The notes beneath the pieces were generated by a model. That model was given only the letters and a program-made list of their open reading frames with translations. It made no database searches and was not told the DNA's origin. The translations under genes and the position numbers were made by a program. Positions 45,037 through 54,175 of a stretch of DNA of 64,000 nt are shown here, piece by piece. Position 1 is the stretch's first letter; every line of letters starts with the position of its first letter. Source of the stretch: an uncultured Bacteroides sp. (GTDB lineage Bacteria > Bacteroidota > Bacteroidia > Bacteroidales > Bacteroidaceae); contig CASFPE010000011.1 in the NCBI GenBank assembly GCA_949296575.1, forward strand, positions 62,001-126,000. Direction: 5' to 3'.

Positions 45037-45220
45037 CAAGAAGCATTGCGGGGCTGCCCATGCAGTAAGATATTGCGACAACGCCGCCCCTGCGGATGGC
45101 CTTGTCGGAAGCCCGCCGGGCTGCCGCCTTGCAGCCTTGCCAACTCGTCAACCGGTCGCCTTGGCCGTCAGGCCATCTTCCAAAACATGCCCCACAGGCC
45201 ACTGTGGAGGGGGTGAAATC

Positions 45221-45450
45221 ATGATGCGCAACAGCCACCCTCCATGATGCGCAACAGCACCCCTTGCTGAAGCGCAACAGCAACACCCCATGATGCGCGT
45301 CATGAGGGGTTCACCTTGCGCGTCATCCGCCCACCACCTTGCGCGTCATGGCAGCGCCATGGTGCGCGTCATCACACCGCCCTCCTGCGCATGGTAAAAC
45401 GTCCTTACAGCGCGAGGCATCCTGCCATCCTTGCGCGGGCTTGCCAAGGC
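45221..45450. repeat. Ten-unit 23-bp imperfect tandem array
   Basis: A GCGC core recurs exactly every 23 bp at 45226, 45249, 45272, 45295, 45318, 45341, 45364, 45387, 45410 and 45433. Units 1-3 share GCGCAACAGC, units 4-7 share GCGCGTCAT, and units 8-10 keep mainly the core. The rest of the 44884-45550 gap has no convincing gene. The array ends about 60 nt before the promoter of the leucine-rich-repeat protein gene. Confidence 0.85.
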
Positions 45451-45512
45451 TTCCCCATCAAGGCATGACAAATATTTTCCGCAAGGGGCTTGCTTTTTCG
45501 ATGCAGAATATT

Positions 45513-45520
45513 TACTTTTG
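45513..45520 (+). promoter_or_regulatory. -7 promoter element for the leucine-rich-repeat protein gene
   Basis: TACTTTTG, with TTG 20 nt upstream (45490-45492), giving a fair -33/-7 pair; leader about 24 nt. Confidence 0.65.
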
Positions 45521-45550
45521 CTGCCAAGTCATTTTATAAATAATACAACT

Positions 45551-47380
45551 ATGATGAAACGAATACTTTTACTTTCCTGCCTCGCCCTGCTGGCTGTCGC
45601 CGGGCGCATGCAGGCGCAGTGCGTTACGGTGGATGGCATTGAATATGCGGTGGACACGGAAAACGGGACTGCCTCTGTCACCAGCGCGGAGATAAGCATC
45701 ACCGCCGCCCATATCTCCGCCACGGTGGAATATGAAGGCATGGACTATCCTGTCACCGCCATTGGCAACTATGCCTTTGCTTGGCACTATACATTGAAAA
45801 GCATTACTTTGCCCGAAGGAGTGGAAACGATCGGCGAAATGGCATTCTATGACTGCACGTCGCTGCAAAGCGTCACCCTGCCGGAAGGTTTGCAGAGTAT
45901 CGGCGAAAGTGCTTTCTACTACTGCTATGCCCTGCAAAGCGTTACCTTCCCCGAAGGGCTGCAATCCATTGGCAGTGGAGCTTTCTCCTGTTGCGAGTCG
46001 CTGGCTGATGTCACATTGCCCTCCACCTTGCAGTCCATTGGCGAGATGGCATTCTCCCAATGCCCTTTGACGGACATAGCCTGCCATGCCATGACCCCGC
46101 CCGCCGTCCGTGAGAACACATTTGATGCGGAGGTGTACGCCACAGCTTCCCTTGCCGTCCCGGAAAGCGCGGAGCAGGCTTACCAAGAGGCGGAAACGTG
46201 GCGGAACTTCTTCAACCGGACAACCATAGAGGGCATCACGTACACCGTCAACAAGGAAACAGGAACAGCCGCTGCCATCTATGCCGACTCCGGCATCACG
46301 GAGGCCAATATCCTTGCCACGGTGGCCGCCGATGGCAGGGAGTATCCCGTCACAGCCATTGGAATGGAGGCTTTCAATCATTGCGCATCGCTGAAAAGCG
46401 TCACTATCCCGGATGGAGTGGCAAGCATTGGCGGTGCCGCCTTCTTCAGTTGCCTGTTGGAGCAAGTCGTTTGCCAAGCCTCTGTCCCGCCTATGCTCGG
46501 TGAAAGTGTGTTCGGCGGCCTCACATATGCGCTTGCAGAACTGCAAGTGCCATCCGGGGCAGAGCAGGCTTACCGCGTTGCCGAAGGGTGGTGTTATTTC
46601 TATCTTTACACAGCTATCGATGGCATTGTCTATGGCTACGACTCAGGCATGCAAGGCATTTCCGTAATGGGGTATATGGGCGATCCGGTGGATGCCGTGA
46701 TTCCCGCCACCGTGGAGTTGGACGGCATGAATGTCTCCGTTACGGGCGTTGCCGGCTATGCTTTCGGTGAATGCACGTCATTGCGGAGCATCACTTTGCC
46801 GGAAACTGTCACGAACATCGGCAATTGGGCTTTCCATAGATGCACGTCATTGGAAAGCATCACCCTGCCCGAAGGGATACAGAGCATCGGCAACATGGTT
46901 TTTGCATATTGCGCATCGTTGGCGGGCATTGTTCTGCCGTCCACCATGCAATACATTGATGCGACAGCTTTCGCGGACTGCCCATTGAAGGAAGTATATA
47001 GCCATGCTGCTGTTCCGCCCACTGTCTCGAATGGTTTGTTTGATGAGGAAATTTACGCTGTTGCCACGCTCCATGTGCCATCCGACGCAGTGGCCAGCTA
47101 CCAGGCAGCCGAAGGGTGGAAGCAGTTCCAACGCATCATTGGCGACCTTCCTTCCACCGCCATCAGCAGCGTAGCAACGGATAAATCCCTCGCCACCTAT
47201 GCGAGCGGCGTAATCACCACCGAAAGCCCCGCTACCATCACGGTGTACGCGCAGAACGGCGCAGTGGTGCGGCACGCGGCGGATGCCACATCGCTGTCGT
47301 TAGCGGGCTTGCCGCGCGGCATCTATATCATAAGCATAGCGCAAGACGGCCAGCGGCAAGTGCTGAAAGTGGTTCACTAA
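45551..47380 (+). CDS. BspA-like leucine-rich-repeat surface protein with T9SS sorting domain
   Basis: Start at the ATG at 45551 (downstream of the promoter) gives a signal peptide. The 609-residue product has three repeated blocks, each with DGxxY, SITLPEGVETIGEMAFYDC-like 23-residue LRR_5 units and a bacterial-type AxxPPxxxExxF link. Examples start near residues 95, 290 and 425. This is the BspA/TpLRR pattern of Bacteroidetes adhesins. The last about 50 residues (ITVYAQNGAVVRHA ... GLPRGIYIISIA) form a T9SS type A sorting domain. Expected at the cell surface, probably binding host or matrix proteins. Confidence 0.9.
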   Translation: MMKRILLLSCLALLAVAGRMQAQCVTVDGIEYAVDTENGTASVTSAEISITAAHISATVEYEGMDYPVTAIGNYAFAWHYTLKSITLPEGVETIGEMAFYDCTSLQSVTLPEGLQSIGESAFYYCYALQSVTFPEGLQSIGSGAFSCCESLADVTLPSTLQSIGEMAFSQCPLTDIACHAMTPPAVRENTFDAEVYATASLAVPESAEQAYQEAETWRNFFNRTTIEGITYTVNKETGTAAAIYADSGITEANILATVAADGREYPVTAIGMEAFNHCASLKSVTIPDGVASIGGAAFFSCLLEQVVCQASVPPMLGESVFGGLTYALAELQVPSGAEQAYRVAEGWCYFYLYTAIDGIVYGYDSGMQGISVMGYMGDPVDAVIPATVELDGMNVSVTGVAGYAFGECTSLRSITLPETVTNIGNWAFHRCTSLESITLPEGIQSIGNMVFAYCASLAGIVLPSTMQYIDATAFADCPLKEVYSHAAVPPTVSNGLFDEEIYAVATLHVPSDAVASYQAAEGWKQFQRIIGDLPSTAISSVATDKSLATYASGVITTESPATITVYAQNGAVVRHAADATSLSLAGLPRGIYIISIAQDGQRQVLKVVH

Positions 47381-47474
47381 TCCTGCATGGGAGAATACAA
47401 GGAAGGGGCGCGGCATGGGCTGCGCCCCTTTAGTTTTTTGCCCGCCGGGCGGCGGCAGTGTGATGGGGATGTGT

Positions 47475-47482
47475 TATCTTTG
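47475..47482 (+). promoter_or_regulatory. -7 promoter element for the porin-like gene
   Basis: TATCTTTG (TAnnTTTG) 35 nt before the ATG at 47510. It supports that start over the ATG at 47492, which would be almost leaderless. Confidence 0.6.
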
Positions 47483-47509
47483 CGCCCCGTAATGACAAAT
47501 GGAAACGTG

Positions 47510-48730
47510 ATGAGGAAATTATTCTTGCTGATGGCCGCCCTGCTGGCGGCTGCGGGGGCGCAGGCCCAAGGGAAGGGCTTCAGCTTCCGATTCTACGGGC
47601 AGGTGCGTGCCGACTTGTTTTATAACTCGCGGGCGAACGAGGAGACGGTGGACGGCCTGTTCTACATGTACCCGAAAGACATAAAGCCGGATGCCGACGG
47701 GCGCGACCTGAACGCCACGCCCAATGGCAGCTTCTATGTGCTTTACACCCGCTTGGGCGTGGACTTCACGGGGCCGGCGGTGGGCAAGGCCCGCACCTCG
47801 GCCAAGATAGAGGCCGACTTCCGGGGCAGCGGCACCGACTATTCCCTGCCGCGCATCCGGCAGGCATACGTGCAGCTGGACTGGGCAGGCTCGTCGCTCT
47901 TGGTGGGGCAGACGTGGCATCCGCTGTATGGCGACGTGGCACCCCAGGTGATGAACCTCTCCACGGGTGCGCCCTTCCAGCCGTTCAGCCGCGCCCCGAT
48001 GGTGCGCTACCGTTACAGCGCGAAGGGCGTGCAGGCCACGGTGGCCGCCGTGTGGCAGTCGCAATACCTCTCGGCAGGCCCTGCGGGCAAGAGCCGCGAT
48101 TACCTGAAGCACAGTTGCGTGCCGGAGGTGTATGCCGGGCTGGACTACCGCCGTGGCGGCTGGCTGGCCGGGGCAGGCGTGGAGGTGCTGTCGGTGGTGC
48201 CGCGCACGCAGTCGGAGGTGGAAGGCCGCACCTACAAGGTGGACGAGCGGGTGACTTCCGTGTCGTGCGAAGCCCATGTGAAGTACACGGGCGGCCTGTG
48301 GATGGCGGCGGCCAAGACGTTGCTGGCCAGCAACCTCACCCAAACATCCATGCTGGGAGGCTACGGCGTGACGGCCATTGATGCCCGCACCGGGCAGCGG
48401 GAATATGCCCCGCTGCGGCATTCCTCCACGTGGGTGAACGTGGTGTATGGCAGCCGTTGGCGGCCGGGCATCTTTGTCGGGTACATGAAGAACCTCGGCA
48501 CGGGTAAGGCGTTGGCCTCCGGCGAACTGTATGGCACTGGCACGGACGTGGACCAGTTGGCCACCGGCGGCGTGGAACTGACGTATAACTTCCCCCATTG
48601 GAAGGTGGGCGCGGAATACACGTATAGCGCGGCGTGGTACGGGGCATTGAACCCCTCCAACGGGCGCATCACGGGCTCCAGTTCCGTGGGCAACCACCGG
48701 GGCGTAGTGTCGGTGCTTTACATGTTTTAG
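47510..48730 (+). CDS. Porin-like outer-membrane beta-barrel protein
   Basis: The 406-residue product has a signal peptide (MRKLFLLMAALLAAAGAQAQG). Beta strands alternating hydrophobic and polar residues throughout follow, starting with FSFRFYGQVRADLFY, and the chain ends with the C-terminal signature GVVSVLYMF, with a terminal Phe used by the BAM machinery. LPRIRQAYVQLDWAGSSLLVGQTWHPLYGD resembles DcaP-type or other trimeric porins of Bacteroidetes. The passenger substrate is not known. Confidence 0.8.
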   Translation: MRKLFLLMAALLAAAGAQAQGKGFSFRFYGQVRADLFYNSRANEETVDGLFYMYPKDIKPDADGRDLNATPNGSFYVLYTRLGVDFTGPAVGKARTSAKIEADFRGSGTDYSLPRIRQAYVQLDWAGSSLLVGQTWHPLYGDVAPQVMNLSTGAPFQPFSRAPMVRYRYSAKGVQATVAAVWQSQYLSAGPAGKSRDYLKHSCVPEVYAGLDYRRGGWLAGAGVEVLSVVPRTQSEVEGRTYKVDERVTSVSCEAHVKYTGGLWMAAAKTLLASNLTQTSMLGGYGVTAIDARTGQREYAPLRHSSTWVNVVYGSRWRPGIFVGYMKNLGTGKALASGELYGTGTDVDQLATGGVELTYNFPHWKVGAEYTYSAAWYGALNPSNGRITGSSSVGNHRGVVSVLYMF

Positions 48731-48764
48731 CCGTGCTTGCGCACCATCCGCCCCGTATTTGCAT

Positions 48765-48772
48765 TACCTTTG
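48765..48772 (+). promoter_or_regulatory. -7 promoter element for the antiporter gene
   Basis: TACCTTTG (TAnnTTTG), about 25 nt before the ATG at 48797. Confidence 0.6.
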
Positions 48773-48796
48773 CAGGCAACAATATAGAACGCCCTT

Positions 48797-51076
48797 ATGT
48801 CTGAATTAGCTCCCCTTATCGCCGACCTGGCCTTGATATTAGGCTGCGCCGGGGTGATGACCCTCGTTTTCAAGCGGCTGAAGCAGCCTTTGGTGCTGGG
48901 TTACATCGTGGCGGGATTCCTCGCCAGTCCGCACATGCCGCTGACCCCTTCTGTGGCCGATACGGCCAATATCCAGACGTGGGCCGACATCGGCGTCATC
49001 TTCCTGCTCTTTGCCTTGGGGCTGGAGTTCAGTTTCAAGAAGATTGTCAAGGCGGGCAGTTCGGCGGTGATATCGGCGGTGGCCATCATCTTTTCCATGA
49101 TTTTGGTGGGGATGGCGGTCGGCATGATGTTTGGGTGGAAGCGGATGGACTGTATCTTCCTAGGCGGCATGCTGGCCATGTCGTCCACGACGATTATTTA
49201 CAAGGCGTTCGACGACCTTGGGCTGCGGCAGCAGCGGTTCACCGGGATGGTGCTGAGCATCTTGGTGCTGGAGGACATTCTGGCCATTGTCCTGATGGTG
49301 CTGCTCTCCACTCTTGCCGTGAGTCAGAACATCGAGGGCATGGAACTGGCGGGCAGCATCGGCAAGCTGGTGTTCTTCCTCGTGCTGTGGTTCGTGGTGG
49401 GCATTTACGTGATTCCCCTTTTCCTGAAGCGGATGAAGCGGTACATGAGCGACGAGACCCTCCTCATCGTGGCGGTGGGCTTGTGCTTGGCCATGGTGGT
49501 GCTGGCATCTGAAACTGGCTTTTCCCCGGCCTTCGGGGCGTTCATCATGGGTTCGATACTGGCCGAGACGGTGGAGGCCGAGCAAATCGATCGCTTGGTG
49601 AAGCCGTTGAAAGACTTGTTCGGCGCCATCTTCTTCGTTTCGGTGGGGATGATGGTGGATCCCGGCATGATTGCGGACTATTGGGGGCCGATTCTTGTCA
49701 TCACGTTGGCGGTCATCGTGGGGCAGGCCGTGTTCGGCACGTTCGGCGTGCTGCTGGGCGGCCAGCCGCTGAAGACGGCCATGCAGTGCAGCTTCAGCCT
49801 GATGCAGATAGGGGAGTTTGCTTTCATCATCGCTTCGTTGGGGGTCAGCCTGAAAGTGACCAGCCATTTCCTTTACCCGATTGTCATCGCCGTGTCGGTC
49901 ATCACCACATTCCTCACGCCCTACATGATACGTTTGGCTGCCCCGGCATCGGCATGGGTGGAGGGGCATATCCCGCTGCGCTGGCAGCGGTTCATCGACC
50001 GTTATTGTTCCGGCGTGCAGGCTGCCAACCATGAGACGAACTGGCGGAAGCTGCTGAAGGCCATCGTGCGCATCGTGGCGGTGTATTCCATCTTGGCGAT
50101 TGCAGTGGTGGTGCTGTCTTTCCAGGTTCTCATCCCTTTGTTGGAGGAGAGCTTGCCGAAGTTCTGGGCCGACCTTTTGGGGGCGGTGGTGACGGTGCTG
50201 TGCTTGTCGCCTTTCCTGCGTGCCATCGTGGCCAAGAAGAACCATTCGCCGGAGTTCATTGCCTTGTGGGCGGACAGTCGTGTGAACCGCGTCCCGCTTG
50301 TGGCTACCATCCTTTTGCGGTTGGTCATTGCGATGGGGTTCGTGATGTTTGTCATCAGCAGCCTGTTCGAGGCTTCCGTAGGTTTGCTGTTGGGAATCGC
50401 TTTCCTGTTGGTGTGCCTGATGGTGTATTCCCGCCTTTTGAAGAAGCAGTCCATCCTGATGGAACGCACTTTCATCCAGAACCTCCGTTCGAGGGACATG
50501 CGGGCGGTGTACTTAGGGAAACAGAAGCCGGAGTATGCGGGCAAGTTGCTGTCCCGCGACCTCCATTTGGCCGACTTTGAAGTTCCGGCAGATTGCCCGT
50601 GCATCGACCGCTCGCTGAAGGAATTGGCGATAGGCAAGGAGTATGGGGTGCGCGTGGCTTCCATCCTGAGGGGCAGCAAGCGCATCAACATCCCGAATGC
50701 TTCGTGCCGCATTTATCCGGGCGACAAGTTGCAGGTGATTGGCACGGACGAGCAGTTGTCGCGTTTCAGCGCGGCTTTGCTCCGGGCGGATGCAGAGGCG
50801 GAACCGGATGTGGCGAAGCACGAGATGGTGATGAGGCAGTTTGTGGTGTCGCCTGATTCGGTGTTCTGTGGGTGCAGCATTCGCGATTCGGGCATTCGTG
50901 ACCGGTACAATTGCTTGGTGGTGGCGGTGGAACACGGCAACAATGGCATGAAAACTCCCGACCTTGATGCTCCTTTGGAAGAAGGCGACATTGTGTGGGT
51001 GGTGGGCGAGACAGACAACGTATACCAACTGGTGTCGCAAAAAAAAGAGACAAATGTAGCGGCGGATAGAGAATAA
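48797..51076 (+). CDS. CPA2-type cation/proton antiporter with TrkA-C domains
   Basis: The 759-residue protein has about 12-13 membrane helices (1-400). The exchanger core includes GVIFLLFALGLEFSFKK, MAMSSTTI-type segments (LAMSSTTIIYKA) and an ASETGFSPAFGAFIMGSILAE stretch. Further hydrophobic helices follow (about 410-550). Two TrkA-C-like regulatory domains end the protein (about 575-650 and 675-750, for example INIPNASCRIYPGDKLQVIG). KefB/CPA2 proteins exchange K+ or Na+ for H+ at the inner membrane; the ion cannot be read here. There is no TrkA-N domain. Confidence 0.9.
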   Translation: MSELAPLIADLALILGCAGVMTLVFKRLKQPLVLGYIVAGFLASPHMPLTPSVADTANIQTWADIGVIFLLFALGLEFSFKKIVKAGSSAVISAVAIIFSMILVGMAVGMMFGWKRMDCIFLGGMLAMSSTTIIYKAFDDLGLRQQRFTGMVLSILVLEDILAIVLMVLLSTLAVSQNIEGMELAGSIGKLVFFLVLWFVVGIYVIPLFLKRMKRYMSDETLLIVAVGLCLAMVVLASETGFSPAFGAFIMGSILAETVEAEQIDRLVKPLKDLFGAIFFVSVGMMVDPGMIADYWGPILVITLAVIVGQAVFGTFGVLLGGQPLKTAMQCSFSLMQIGEFAFIIASLGVSLKVTSHFLYPIVIAVSVITTFLTPYMIRLAAPASAWVEGHIPLRWQRFIDRYCSGVQAANHETNWRKLLKAIVRIVAVYSILAIAVVVLSFQVLIPLLEESLPKFWADLLGAVVTVLCLSPFLRAIVAKKNHSPEFIALWADSRVNRVPLVATILLRLVIAMGFVMFVISSLFEASVGLLLGIAFLLVCLMVYSRLLKKQSILMERTFIQNLRSRDMRAVYLGKQKPEYAGKLLSRDLHLADFEVPADCPCIDRSLKELAIGKEYGVRVASILRGSKRINIPNASCRIYPGDKLQVIGTDEQLSRFSAALLRADAEAEPDVAKHEMVMRQFVVSPDSVFCGCSIRDSGIRDRYNCLVVAVEHGNNGMKTPDLDAPLEEGDIVWVVGETDNVYQLVSQKKETNVAADRE

Positions 51077-51116
51077 TGCGTATATTTACCCGGTTTAATT
51101 TTTAAATTGAAATATC

Positions 51117-51542
51117 ATGAGAACAGATCCAAAAGATTGCTTGTATTGCCAAAACAATGAGACGTTGCATAATCTGATGATTGAGATTGCGCCTTTGAGC
51201 GTGTCAAGGGTGTTCCTGTTCAAGGAGCAGACTTATCGCGGGCGTTGCTTGGTGGCTTACAAGGACCATGTGAACGACTTGTTTGAACTGAGCGACGAGG
51301 AACGCAATGCTTTCATGGCCGACGTGGTGCGTGTGACGAGGGCGATGGACAAGGCATTCCACCCAGTGAAAATCAATTACGGCGCTTATTCCGACAAATT
51401 GTCGCACCTGCATTTCCATTTGGCGCCGAAGTATGTGGACGGCCCCGACTATGGAGGCACTTTTACGATGAACCCTGGCAAGGTTTACTTGACAGATGCC
51501 GAATACCAGGAAATGATTGATGCCATCAAGGCGAATTTGTAA
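51117..51542 (+). CDS. HIT-family nucleotide hydrolase/transferase
   Basis: Histidine-triad proteins hydrolyse or transfer nucleoside phosphates. The 141-residue product has a C-x-x-C pair (CLYC) at about 8-11, as in zinc-binding HIT members, LFELSDEERNAFMADVVRVTRAM, and the signature HLHFHLAPK at about 96-104 (H-x-H-x-H). The extra C-terminal stretch with a GGTFTMNPGK segment is typical of Bacteroidetes copies. Ends at a terminator. Confidence 0.93.
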   Translation: MRTDPKDCLYCQNNETLHNLMIEIAPLSVSRVFLFKEQTYRGRCLVAYKDHVNDLFELSDEERNAFMADVVRVTRAMDKAFHPVKINYGAYSDKLSHLHFHLAPKYVDGPDYGGTFTMNPGKVYLTDAEYQEMIDAIKANL

Positions 51543-51566
51543 ATGCATCGGATGTTGGAAGTTGAG

Positions 51567-51595
51567 TCCCCGGCAATATTTGCCGGGGATTTTTT
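51567..51595 (+). terminator. Terminator after the HIT gene
   Basis: Nine-bp arms TCCCCGGCA / TGCCGGGGA around a short loop, followed by TTTTTT. Confidence 0.9.
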
Positions 51596-51659
51596 GTTTG
51601 GCAGGCTGCTTTTCTCAGGTTGCTTCGTTGCATTTTTCCGGTCACCCTGCTATGTTCTT

Positions 51660-51755
51660 TAGTTGCCGCCGCCGTCTGTACAAACGGCGGCGGCAATTGT
51701 ACGGACGACAACGGCATCTGTATAGATGGTGACGGCGGCAGAACTTCCCATGCGG
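51660..51755. repeat. Low-complexity GCCGCCGTC/GTACAA-type repeat, copy B
   Basis: Contains the perfect inverted segment GCCGCCGTCTGTACA-AACGGCGGCGGC and units CTGTATAGATGGTGACGGCGG, similar to copy A at 36850-36965. It lies between the convergent HIT and prmA genes; the rest of the gap has no gene. Confidence 0.55.
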
Positions 51756-51814
51756 GTGTTTTGGAGTTTTTTCCCTGTTGGCTGGAAGTTTCTTCCCGGT
51801 TGTTCGGAACTTTT

Positions 51815-52660
51815 TTATTGCAGGCAGAACCGGGCCATTGCCCAATGTTCTTTTTCTGCCGAATGCACGAATTGCAGGCCGTGTTTCCGTGCCTCTTCTT
51901 GCAGGAGGGGGATGTCGTTGGTGTAGAACCCGCTCATGTAGATTTCAGAGCCGGGGTGCATGGCTTGGGCGTAGGCATGCATGTCGGCCAAAAGCACGTT
52001 GCGGTTGATGTTGGCAATGATGAGGTCGAAAGGGTTCCGTCCTTTCAGGGAGGAAGCGTCGCCTTGTTCGATGAAGATGTTGGTGATGCCGTTCAGCCGC
52101 ACGTTGTCCTTGGAGTTTTCCACGCACCAGTCGTCAATGTCGATGGCCGTGACTGCGCGTGCGCCGCGCATGGAAGCGAGGATGGCGAGGATGGAGGTGC
52201 CGCATCCCATGTCGAGTACGGTTTTCCCTTTGATGTCGGCATCGAGCAAGGCCTCAAGGATGAGGCTGGTCGTTTGGTGGTGGCCAGTGCCGAAGGCCAT
52301 TTGCGGGTTGATGATGATGTCGTATTCCGCTTGCGGCACGTCTTTGTGGAAAGTGCTGTGGATGGCGCAGCGGCGGCCCACGACGATGGGTTGGAAGAAA
52401 TTCTTTTCCCATTCCTCGTTCCAGTCCTTGTCTTCCGTTTCTGCCACGGAGTAGGTGATGCGCGTGCCGTCGATGGGGAAGTCTGCCAATGCGGACTTCA
52501 TGGCTCTTTCGTCGAACAATTTCTCTTGGATATAGGCTTTGATGCCTCCTTCGGCCTCGGTGAAGCTTTCGAAGCCGGTGTCGCCCAATACGGCGGCCAA
52601 CACGTCGTTGATGGTCTCCGTGCAGGGCGAGGTGTGGAATGTCACTTCTAAGTATTTCAT
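51815..52660 (-). CDS. prmA: Ribosomal protein L11 methyltransferase
   Basis: Methylates Lys residues of ribosomal protein L11 with S-adenosylmethionine. The 281-residue product has the N-terminal substrate-binding region (about 1-110, including DWNEEWEKNFFQPIVVG), INPQMAFGTGHHQTTSLIL, the SAM-binding motif VLDMGCGTSILAILA (about 142-156) and IIANINRNVLL near the end, where N-I-N-R is typical. Complete length. A promoter element lies 13 nt upstream of the ATG. Confidence 0.95.
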   Translation of the reverse strand: MKYLEVTFHTSPCTETINDVLAAVLGDTGFESFTEAEGGIKAYIQEKLFDERAMKSALADFPIDGTRITYSVAETEDKDWNEEWEKNFFQPIVVGRRCAIHSTFHKDVPQAEYDIIINPQMAFGTGHHQTTSLILEALLDADIKGKTVLDMGCGTSILAILASMRGARAVTAIDIDDWCVENSKDNVRLNGITNIFIEQGDASSLKGRNPFDLIIANINRNVLLADMHAYAQAMHPGSEIYMSGFYTNDIPLLQEEARKHGLQFVHSAEKEHWAMARFCLQ

Positions 52661-52672
52661 GCTTTTTTATTG

Positions 52673-52680
52673 CAAAAGTA
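52673..52680 (-). promoter_or_regulatory. -7 promoter element for prmA
   Basis: Minus-strand TACTTTTG (TAnnTTTG), 13 nt before the ATG. Confidence 0.55.
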
Positions 52681-52780
52681 GTGATTTGCGGGACATGCGC
52701 GGCGTTGCGCCACGAAAAACAGCGGGCGGTTCTTAGATTTATTTAAACGATGCCTGCGGGGCGCTTTGTGTGCTTTTCCC

Positions 52781-52788
52781 TACTTTTG
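52781..52788 (+). promoter_or_regulatory. -7 promoter element for the MATE gene
   Basis: TACTTTTG (TAnnTTTG), 29 nt before the ATG at 52817. It also argues against the longer ORF start at 52766. Confidence 0.6.
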
Positions 52789-52816
52789 CGCGATTTTTTC
52801 AAAAGATGCGTGCATT

Positions 52817-54175
52817 ATGGCAAATTATAAAGAGATGACCTCGGGGCGGCCGTTGCCGTTGATATTCAATTTCACCTTGCCTCTGCTGTTGGGCAATCTG
52901 CTTCAGCAGACTTATTCGATGATTGATGCGGCCATTGTGGGGAAGTTTTTGGGCATCAATGCGCTGGCTTCCGTGGGAGCCAGCACGTCGGTGGTGTTCC
53001 TGATATTGGGTTTCTGCAACGGTTGTTGTGCCGGGTTCGGCATCCCTGTGGCGCAGAAGTTCGGGGCGCGGGACTATTCCACGATGCGGCGTTACGTCTA
53101 TTCCAGTTTGAAGTTGGCCTTGGGCATGTCCGTATCCATTGCCATTGCCACCGGCCTTCTGTGTGCTTTCATCCTCCGCACGATGCGCACGCCGGACAAC
53201 ATCTTCGAGGGTGCTTACCAATACTTGTTGGTGACGTTCATCGGCATTCCCTGCACGTTCTTTTATAATTTGCTGTCGAGCATTATCCGTGCCTTGGGCG
53301 ACAGCAAGACGCCTTTTTGGTTCCTGCTGTTTTCTGCGGCGTTGAACGTGCTGCTCGACCTTTTCTGCATCCTCGTCTTGGGCTGGGGCGTGGCGGGCGC
53401 GGCCATTGCCACCTTGGTGTCGCAAGGCGTGTCGGCCCTCTTGTGCTACCGCTACATGTGGCGTCATTTCCATATCCTGAAAGGCAATCCTTCGGAGCGC
53501 AGGATGCAGCCGAGGCTTGTGAAAACCCTGCTGTTGGCAGGCGTTCCCATGGGATTGCAGTTTTCCATTACGGCAATAGGCAGCATCATGCTGCAAAGCG
53601 CGAACAATGCGTTGGGCACGGCTTGTGTGGCCGCTTTCACGGCAGCCATGCGCATCAAGGCGTTTTTTATGTGCCCGTTGGAGAGTTTGGGCTTGGCGAT
53701 GGCCACATACGCAGGGCAGAACTATGGCGCGGGGAAGCCGGAGCGGGTGTGGCAGGGCATCAAGTCGAGTGTGCTGATGATGCTGGCCTATACGGCGGCC
53801 AATTGGTTCGTTCTTTGGTTTGGCGCACGCACGCTGGCTCTTTTGTTTGTGGATGCGTCAGAGGTGGAGATTTTGGACGACACGGAGTTGTTCATGCGTG
53901 TTTCCTGCACGTTCTTCCCCTTGTTGGGGTTGCTTTGCATCCTTCGTTACACGATTCAGGGCGTGGGCTTCACGAACCTAGCCATGTTGTCCGGCGTTTC
54001 AGAGATGATTGCCCGCACCTTGGTCAGCCTTTTTGCCGTTCCGGCGTTTGGTTACTTGGCGGTTTGCTTCGGCGATTCCACGGCTTGGCTGGCCGCTGTC
54101 CTTTTCTTGGTACCTGCGTTCATTTATGTGTATGGGCGGTTGCGCAAGGTTCGCCCTGTGGCGGCAGTTCAGTAG
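52817..54175 (+). CDS. MATE-family efflux transporter
   Basis: The 452-residue protein has 12 predicted membrane helices in two six-helix bundles, typical of MATE drug or metabolite exporters driven by Na+ or H+. It opens with MTSGRPLPLIFNFTLPLLLGNLLQQTYSMIDAAIVG, the standard N-terminal motif, and has a second-bundle start at TLLLAGVPMGLQFSITAIGSIMLQ. The substrate cannot be read. The stop overlaps the convergent pseudouridine synthase gene by 7 nt. Confidence 0.92.
   Translation: MANYKEMTSGRPLPLIFNFTLPLLLGNLLQQTYSMIDAAIVGKFLGINALASVGASTSVVFLILGFCNGCCAGFGIPVAQKFGARDYSTMRRYVYSSLKLALGMSVSIAIATGLLCAFILRTMRTPDNIFEGAYQYLLVTFIGIPCTFFYNLLSSIIRALGDSKTPFWFLLFSAALNVLLDLFCILVLGWGVAGAAIATLVSQGVSALLCYRYMWRHFHILKGNPSERRMQPRLVKTLLLAGVPMGLQFSITAIGSIMLQSANNALGTACVAAFTAAMRIKAFFMCPLESLGLAMATYAGQNYGAGKPERVWQGIKSSVLMMLAYTAANWFVLWFGARTLALLFVDASEVEILDDTELFMRVSCTFFPLLGLLCILRYTIQGVGFTNLAMLSGVSEMIARTLVSLFAVPAFGYLAVCFGDSTAWLAAVLFLVPAFIYVYGRLRKVRPVAAVQ

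Noticed and set aside
45221..45450. Possible CRISPR array in the regular 23-bp units
   Set aside because: There are no unique spacers between units, units vary along their length, and no cas gene is nearby. It is a tandem repeat.
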